Below the pieces are notes generated by a model. It ran no database searches, was not told where the DNA came from, and saw only the letters and a program-made list of their open reading frames with translations. A DNA stretch of 64,000 nucleotides from an uncultured Bacteroidia bacterium (GTDB taxonomy: Bacteria; Bacteroidota; Bacteroidia; Bacteroidales; UBA932): the NCBI GenBank assembly GCA_902785065.1, contig CACZXH010000002.1:216250-280249 (forward strand), written 5' to 3'. A program made the translations under genes and the position numbers. Below are positions 59,712-64,000 of the stretch, in pieces (position 1 is the first letter of the stretch; the number at the start of each line of letters is the position of its first letter).

Positions 59712-61222
59712 ATTCCTTGCAGTCTGGCGGCATTGAAAATAATACCAAGTTTTTCTTCGTTTGTCAGTTGCAGAATCGAAAGGCAATGTTGGCATATTTC
59801 AGAGTAAAATATGTCAGAATTCGTTTTGAAAGGATAAATATCTGGATACGACAACGCCTCCGGTTTGATAGATGATACAGTCTTGATAAGGAGATTGACT
59901 GCATCTTCCATCTCCTCAAAACGATGATTAACTAAAGCTTCTTCGTACGAGCATTTTACAGCATTTCCAGATTCTTCATATTGTCTAGAGTAAATCAACA
60001 AAGCATCATCTTTCAATCGATTTATTTGCTCAAGGTTACAGTATCCGTTAGGGTTTACAACGTCTGGAAGAAGCAACCAGGCTACGATAGAATAGAATTG
60101 GGATTTATCCTTCTTTATCTCATTAGTATAGGCATTTGATAATTCTTGAATCAGATATATACCCGCCAGGAAGATATATTGTTCTAGCTTTTCGTGTTTC
60201 AATCGTTTGAATTGTTGAAAATATGATGACCAAATAGCAGCAAAAGATGGAGAAAGACGATCCAACACCTCTTGTCCGCCAAAGAATACACCAGAATTGA
60301 ATGATGTATAATACGGACAGGACATTTCAATTCCAAGCGAGAGCCTGCTTAATGACACAGAGGCATCAAATTTTACAATTTTTCGTAAAACTTGTCTAGT
60401 AAGTCCATCGACCACCTTTACGCGAATGTAAATACCCTCATTCATTGCCTGCCATTTATCTTGTTGGAATGCAAAGACAATACAATCCTTCGTAATATTG
60501 ACAATCGACTCAATTAACTTTAACATTCCGTTGTCGGATATCTTTTTATGAGGGAAGAATATGACAAACGATTTGTTCACCAATACATTGTTTAGGGCAG
60601 TTCCCGTTGAAGTGACATCTTGCAAGAAACTCTTGATCACCTTCTCCGAGAATGAAATAACAGCCGCTTCGTCACTCTTAATCTTATAGTCTTCCATCAA
60701 CTCAAGAAATGGTTGATAATATGGAGACCCCTTAAGTATACGAATACAATGTTTTGTCCCTGTTATGAAATTGTAGGCAAGGATATGAGAAAGAAGAACA
60801 AAAATCGTAGAGACAATAAGATCTTTTTCAAGTTTATCATCAGCACATTTTAAATAAGAGATGTTGTTCCTCAACATGTTCAAATACGAGTTCACGGCTT
60901 CCTCTCCTGGCCGTTGATGAGGCATATTATCCACATATGTAGTTAAGCGATTCGCAAAACTATCATCATCCGAGAGAACAACGCATGATTTTAACATGGA
61001 AACCACCACTCCATTATACTCGTAGGATTTTTCAAGTACCATTCGATGAATCTTGGTTTTTGGGAAAAAAATCTGTTGAACTTCACCTGTCTCCTTATAC
61101 AACGATTCACAATGAAAAGAACTAGCATTATCTGATATAATAATGAAATCCATATCAGAATTCGCTGTGTTCGTACCACGGGCATAACTACCCGACAACA
61201 GGACATTATTGATTGTTTTCAA
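59690..61222 (-). CDS. Nucleotidyltransferase-domain protein of unknown role in the export cassette
   Basis: The 510-residue protein opens with a Pol-beta-type nucleotidyltransferase motif: LLSGSYARGTNTANSDMDFIII, split as GSYARG and SDMDF, giving the GS and DxD pair. The third acidic residue is unclear. About 430 residues follow that I do not recognise; they are mostly helical, with FFGGQEVLDRLSP near residue 320. The only plausible start before the motif is TTG 61222. Sitting between the putative cargo genes and the PCAT, it might nucleotidylate the cargo, the lipoprotein or another target, or regulate export. This is inference. Confidence 0.6.
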   Translation of the reverse strand: MKTINNVLLSGSYARGTNTANSDMDFIIISDNASSFHCESLYKETGEVQQIFFPKTKIHRMVLEKSYEYNGVVVSMLKSCVVLSDDDSFANRLTTYVDNMPHQRPGEEAVNSYLNMLRNNISYLKCADDKLEKDLIVSTIFVLLSHILAYNFITGTKHCIRILKGSPYYQPFLELMEDYKIKSDEAAVISFSEKVIKSFLQDVTSTGTALNNVLVNKSFVIFFPHKKISDNGMLKLIESIVNITKDCIVFAFQQDKWQAMNEGIYIRVKVVDGLTRQVLRKIVKFDASVSLSRLSLGIEMSCPYYTSFNSGVFFGGQEVLDRLSPSFAAIWSSYFQQFKRLKHEKLEQYIFLAGIYLIQELSNAYTNEIKKDKSQFYSIVAWLLLPDVVNPNGYCNLEQINRLKDDALLIYSRQYEESGNAVKCSYEEALVNHRFEEMEDAVNLLIKTVSSIKPEALSYPDIYPFKTNSDIFYSEICQHCLSILQLTNEEKLGIIFNAARLQGICLEESL

Positions 61223-61236
61223 GAAAAAAAGATTAA

Positions 61237-61262
61237 TTGGATGCCATTATAATGGCATCCAA
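61237..61262 (-). promoter_or_regulatory. Perfect 26-bp palindrome, probable attenuator
   Basis: TTGGATGCCATTA and TAATGGCATCCAA are exact inverted arms with no loop. On the minus strand it is followed by TTAATCTTTTTTTC directly before the TTG start of the nucleotidyltransferase gene. This suits partial termination between the cargo genes and the export genes, or an operator. Confidence 0.7.
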
Positions 61263-61318
61263 AATAAAAATACCAAGTAAGATAATATGGTTTGAAGAAC
61301 AAACGGACTTACTCTCTG

Positions 61319-61933
61319 TTAAATGATTGCCCAATAGAAATACTTGCCATCCCATATTGGAGCTATTACCGAATCCCTTATCTGCTCGAATATGCTTATG
61401 CAGACACTTTCAGATAAGACAGAACAAGGGACATCGTGAGGCTGATTATGCACATAAAAAGTAAAATCCAAGATTGTTCCGTCGCTCTTAACGGAAAGGT
61501 AGTAGTGCAAATCATCAACTTTCAAGGAATCAAAAAATGGTTGAACCTGCCGGAAAAGGATGGATTCCATCGTCTTTCGATTGGTATCATAATTCTTCGA
61601 AAGAGAATCTGCAACGGGTTTCCATAAATCGCGATACTTCTGACGAATGACCTTCCTTGTTAAATAATAATTCTCTAGATCATCATCGTTGTTTCCTAGC
61701 GAGGCAGTTACTTGCGCCAATTCCTCATCTTGACTTGATCGTGGACAGTTATCTTCATCAAAAGAAGCAAGATGCACTTCGTAAACAAGCGTATTTCCGA
61801 GGTATGAAGAATCAATATGAGATTCTACGACAATAGACTCGGATTCAACTATTACCTTGGGCCTATATGCACAACTCGTGAGTACTACAACTACAAGAAC
61901 CGATATTGCATACAAACACTTTATAGTTCTCAT
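61319..61933 (-). CDS. Small lipoprotein next to the leader-bearing protein, candidate immunity protein
   Basis: The 204-residue protein has a lipoprotein signal with lipobox VLTSC and no domain that I recognise. It is acidic in the middle (SLGNNDDDLENYY) and ends in a hydrophobic SVIAPIWDGKYFYWAII. It begins 17 nt after the leader-bearing gene, so both share a transcript. In bacteriocin loci this slot often holds immunity; that role is a guess from position only. Confidence 0.6.
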   Translation of the reverse strand: MRTIKCLYAISVLVVVVLTSCAYRPKVIVESESIVVESHIDSSYLGNTLVYEVHLASFDEDNCPRSSQDEELAQVTASLGNNDDDLENYYLTRKVIRQKYRDLWKPVADSLSKNYDTNRKTMESILFRQVQPFFDSLKVDDLHYYLSVKSDGTILDFTFYVHNQPHDVPCSVLSESVCISIFEQIRDSVIAPIWDGKYFYWAII

Positions 61934-61950
61934 TATCTTATTCCTATTTA

Positions 61951-62895
61951 TTAATAGCCATTGTTACCGTTTGTCTGACTAAAAGGTTGGCCAACAAACA
62001 TATTCAACACGCATTCCCAATTATAATTCCAGTCTTTATCAGTTATTATACCTTGAGAACTATTAATATACTCCATTATTATATCCGTGTCGTAAAATCC
62101 CGTCTCTTTATTAAAAGCCCTTTCAGCCATTTCTCTGAAGCCACTATCACTTGCGGCCCTCCCAGTTATTGAAGTCCATCTTGTCCCTTCAGCATATCCC
62201 ACAAGAGCTTGAATAATGTCTGCCTGCACCTCCTCGCACGCTACTATTGTTGAGGTTTGCCTTGCGCCATTAAGAATATTATTATGATACTGCCACTGAT
62301 GCAAGGACTCTTCCCAAAGTACCTCCTGAGCATTGTCTACACTGTATAATACTATCATATCAGTTTCTACTATGGTCCCATCAGAGAGCTTTTGCCCTTT
62401 ATGGAAAAATGCCCCTTTAATTGAGCCTTCGCCCCACCCGTTCTTATCACATATTGAATCCAGAAAAGCAGAATCAACCTTGATTGTTACTGTTTGTTGC
62501 TGTAAGCGTTCCGGCAAGGATTCCATAACTTCAGTAAACTTAGCAGCAGCATCATCAGACAGTCCATCAAATGAATAGCCATTGTATCCAACATTGTGTT
62601 CGAGATGATCCCCACTACCAGAACCATAATTCCAGGAATAGTCACCGCCGCCACTGCCACTGCCACCGCCACCGCCATAATCCGGATCATTGTTGTCATT
62701 GTCATGTGAGAATAGCCATTGCCAGTAGGAATATTCAGCCCAGCTCATGCCGCCACCCGAGGATGCCGTGCAATAAGCAGCATGCAAATACCCGTCCGAA
62801 CACCAACACCCACCAACAACATTACGTGCAGACTGAACCCCTAAATGAGGGACGCTAAATTCAAGCACGTCAAGAGATTATTTCAATTCCTTCAT
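61951..62895 (-). CDS. Double-glycine-leader protein, putative PCAT substrate; in-frame TAA in the leader
   Basis: From GTG 62868 the protein has 305 residues. Its N-terminus, LGVQSARNVVGG then CWCSDGYLHAAYC, has a double-glycine site (after Gly20) followed by a Cys-rich segment. In the same frame an ATG at 62895 begins MKELK, then TAA (62880-62878), then SLDV, then GTG; without the TAA the leader would be 29 residues, typical of Bacteroidales GG leaders. After a Gly/Ser linker (65-87), residues 100-305 form a globular domain containing EESLHQWQ (186-193) and CEEVQAD, resembling HExxH peptidases with the first His changed to Glu. Export by the PCAT is inferred; the activity is unknown. Confidence 0.6.
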
Positions 62896-62940
62896 TTATA
62901 AAAATAATTAATAATGAAGAGTTAATCTAATATCGCATCG

Positions 62941-63189
62941 TTAAAAAATGTATGTCCATCCATTCTCGCTAACAGTAATAATACTCCAAGGGTGTTCTGA
63001 GGAAGATATTAATATAAGTATTTCTCCGATTTTGGGGAAATGTCTCAGTATGTTCTTCATAAAATACCTATAACTCCTACCACCAGATCTTGGGTTTGAC
63101 CAGGTACCCACTTTCAAGCATGGTAGGCTTCCCGCAAGAACGATACTTTGTAGCGCATCTTCAATCCTTTCCGTGAATTCAGTTTTTGA
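62941..63189 (-). pseudogene. Open frame without start; possible truncated gene
   Basis: Eighty-three codons are open on the minus strand between stops (TGA TAA at 63195-63190 and TAA at 62943), reading ERIEDALQSIVLAGSLP, GTWSNPRSGGRSYRYF and ending SENGWTYIF. The first ATG (63060) would leave 39 residues. The composition is protein-like but I do not recognise a family. It precedes the leader gene in the same direction. Confidence 0.3.
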
Positions 63190-63360
63190 TTATCAGTATC
63201 CCAAGGTACGAGCCGTCCCAAGGCACGAACGATATGAGGACATGGCAAATAGGCCAGTTGGTGAACATAAAAACAGTTTCTTTATTTTTTTAATTTTATT
63301 TAAACGAATTTACTACTTTTTCCCATACATTCCAAATATTTCTTCATTTATGCAATAATA

Positions 63361-63661
63361 TTTTAACGCCACCCGAATGGCCATCGCACGAAATATAAAA
63401 AGCTGCGACCCGCATCATTACCCCGACCACGCTGATTCTGGCCGGGGTTTTCTATTTCCTTGCCGACACATACGATTACCTTTCCACGATTTACCTCCCG
63501 ATAGATACCAATGCCAGGACGCCGAGCGTAGCGTCCTCACTGCCCTTCAGCGTCGCTACATGATCATCAAGGAAGAACAGAACGCATAATCTCTTCAGTG
63601 AACTCCTCGAGCAGATTCAGGTCCTGGGAAAAGTTCGAGGTTTCGACCCTGTAGTCTACTA
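63361..63661 (+). pseudogene. Degraded coding sequence near the outer cassette edge
   Basis: One frame reads TLILAGVFYFLADTYDYLS, a second continues QDAERSVLTALQRRYMIIKE and the third ends SELLEQIQVLGKVRGFDPVVY. Joined through two frameshifts these would make one protein with a membrane segment and a helical tail. Family unknown; chance cannot be ruled out. Confidence 0.3.
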
Positions 63662-63704
63662 AATGAAGGAAAAATCGAATGGTTTTTCCTTTTTTTTGTG
63701 TCTA
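63633..63704. repeat. Flanking repeat, outer copy (terminator-containing)
   Basis: GTTCGAG (63633-63639), CTACTAAA (63656-63663), then GGAAAAATC, TTTTTCC and a T-run ending GTGTC: the same order as at 54522-54587. GGAAAAA (63668-63674) and TTTTTCC (63683-63689) form a terminator stem with eight T after it. Confidence 0.6.
63668..63697 (+). terminator. Intrinsic terminator in the outer flanking repeat
   Basis: GGAAAAA/TTTTTCC stem with an 8-nt loop, followed by TTTTTTTT. Confidence 0.75.
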
Positions 63705-63778
63705 TATTGCAGGCCCCGTGGAGGTCGGAACCCGGTGATTTTCCAATCGCCTAATAATCAAGTAGTTAAAAATGCGTC

Positions 63779-63824
63779 GGTTCCAAACCTTCCATAAGAG
63801 TTGAAGGGTTGGAACCTGCCTTTT
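63779..63824 (+). terminator. Hairpin with 14-bp stem
   Basis: GGTTCCAAACCTTC (63779-63792) and GAAGGGTTGGAACC (63803-63816) pair at 13 of 14 positions with one T-G, followed by TGCCTTTTTG. No gene clearly ends here. Confidence 0.6.
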
Positions 63825-63876
63825 TGTAACCATCTGTATATAAGCGACTCACAATCTGCTTGGTGCCAACCCCATC

Positions 63877-63930
63877 GGTAAACCCATTTCAGGACAAGAC
63901 ACTTGGTAAACCTATTTCAGGACAAGACAC
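63877..63930. repeat. Two tandem 26-nt repeats, period 28, IS-end-like
   Basis: GGTAAACC(C/T)ATTTCAGG then ACAAGACAC occurs at 63877-63902 and 63905-63930 with one difference. Its reverse complement begins GTGTCTTGTCCTGAAAT, which resembles insertion-sequence termini. No transposase is visible. Confidence 0.75.
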
Positions 63931-64000
63931 CCCGGACGACATTCACCGTTTGTTTCTGATTCGACTAGTCGTCCTTTTCCAATTCAAAGATAGATTCGAC

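Larger units (their letters stand above)
63698..64000. other. Right window end: repeats only, no complete gene
   Basis: Apart from the hairpin and tandem repeats nothing is recognised. A minus-strand frame runs from the edge to a TAG at 63967-63965 (VESIFELEKDD), perhaps the end of a gene outside the window. Confidence 0.4.

Noticed and set aside
54772-62895. Lanthipeptide, lasso peptide or sactipeptide cluster
   Set aside because: No LanB/LanM, lasso cyclase or radical SAM gene lies in the cassette; the maturase at 31.8 kb is a distant core gene of the sulfatase type.

Overview
The window looks like a chromosomal segment of a GC-rich, gut- or rumen-type Bacteroidales bacterium. The evidence is a SusC/SusD pair, BACON domains, an anaerobic-type sulfatase-maturase, repeated Bacteroidetes promoter boxes (TTTG, about 19-20 nt, then TAnnTTTG), few visible Shine-Dalgarno sequences and A-rich leaders. 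The genus cannot be fixed from this sequence; a plant-fibre-degrading relative of Cryptobacteroides or Alistipes is a guess. No search was run, so family calls rest on motifs read by eye.

Layout. 1-16.1 kb is a hemicellulose/oligosaccharide region: esterases, a GH94 phosphorylase with an AraC regulator, an acyl-CoA ligase, GH43, GH3, a CE1 esterase and a GH10-CE1 xylanase/esterase fusion, with a HigBA toxin-antitoxin pair among them. 16.1-19.5 kb holds an ABC-F ATPase and a REP-associated tyrosine transposase (RAYT) framed by its own palindromic repeats. 19.6-26.8 kb is a seven-gene V-type ATPase operon (E, DUF2764, A, B, D, I, K) whose K subunit carries the residues that bind sodium in Enterococcus hirae. 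26.9-33.5 kb is housekeeping: a small outer-membrane protein, a winged-helix protein, tRNA-Glu, glmM-namZ, L31, a radical SAM maturase and a YkvA protein. 33.6-49.7 kb is a glycan-utilisation locus: BACON lipoprotein, SusD, a SusC with a C-terminal OmpA domain, a metallophosphoesterase, a GH38 alpha-mannosidase and a GlpT-type antiporter. 49.8-52.1 kb carries grpE, dnaJ and rplS.

The accessory island starts just after rplS in a broken tRNA (52.11 kb). A mobilisation module comes first: a ribbon-helix-helix protein, a hairpin-rich stretch and a MobV relaxase. Next is an AT-rich cassette on the minus strand (62.9 to 54.8 kb): a large protein with a double-glycine leader, a lipoprotein, a perfect 26-bp palindrome, a nucleotidyltransferase-domain protein, a C39-peptidase ABC exporter, an HlyD-type adaptor and a TolC-type channel. 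The gene overlaps suggest one operon that matures and exports the leader-bearing protein. The leader has an in-frame TAA at codon 6. Similar terminator-containing sequences lie on both sides of the cassette, and a recombinase fragment abuts its inner end. This cassette is the best candidate for an undescribed system.

Short dispersed repeats of a second family (GTCATT(T/C)CGAGC...) sit in the V-ATPase operon, near L31 and YkvA, and in frame inside the ABC-F gene.
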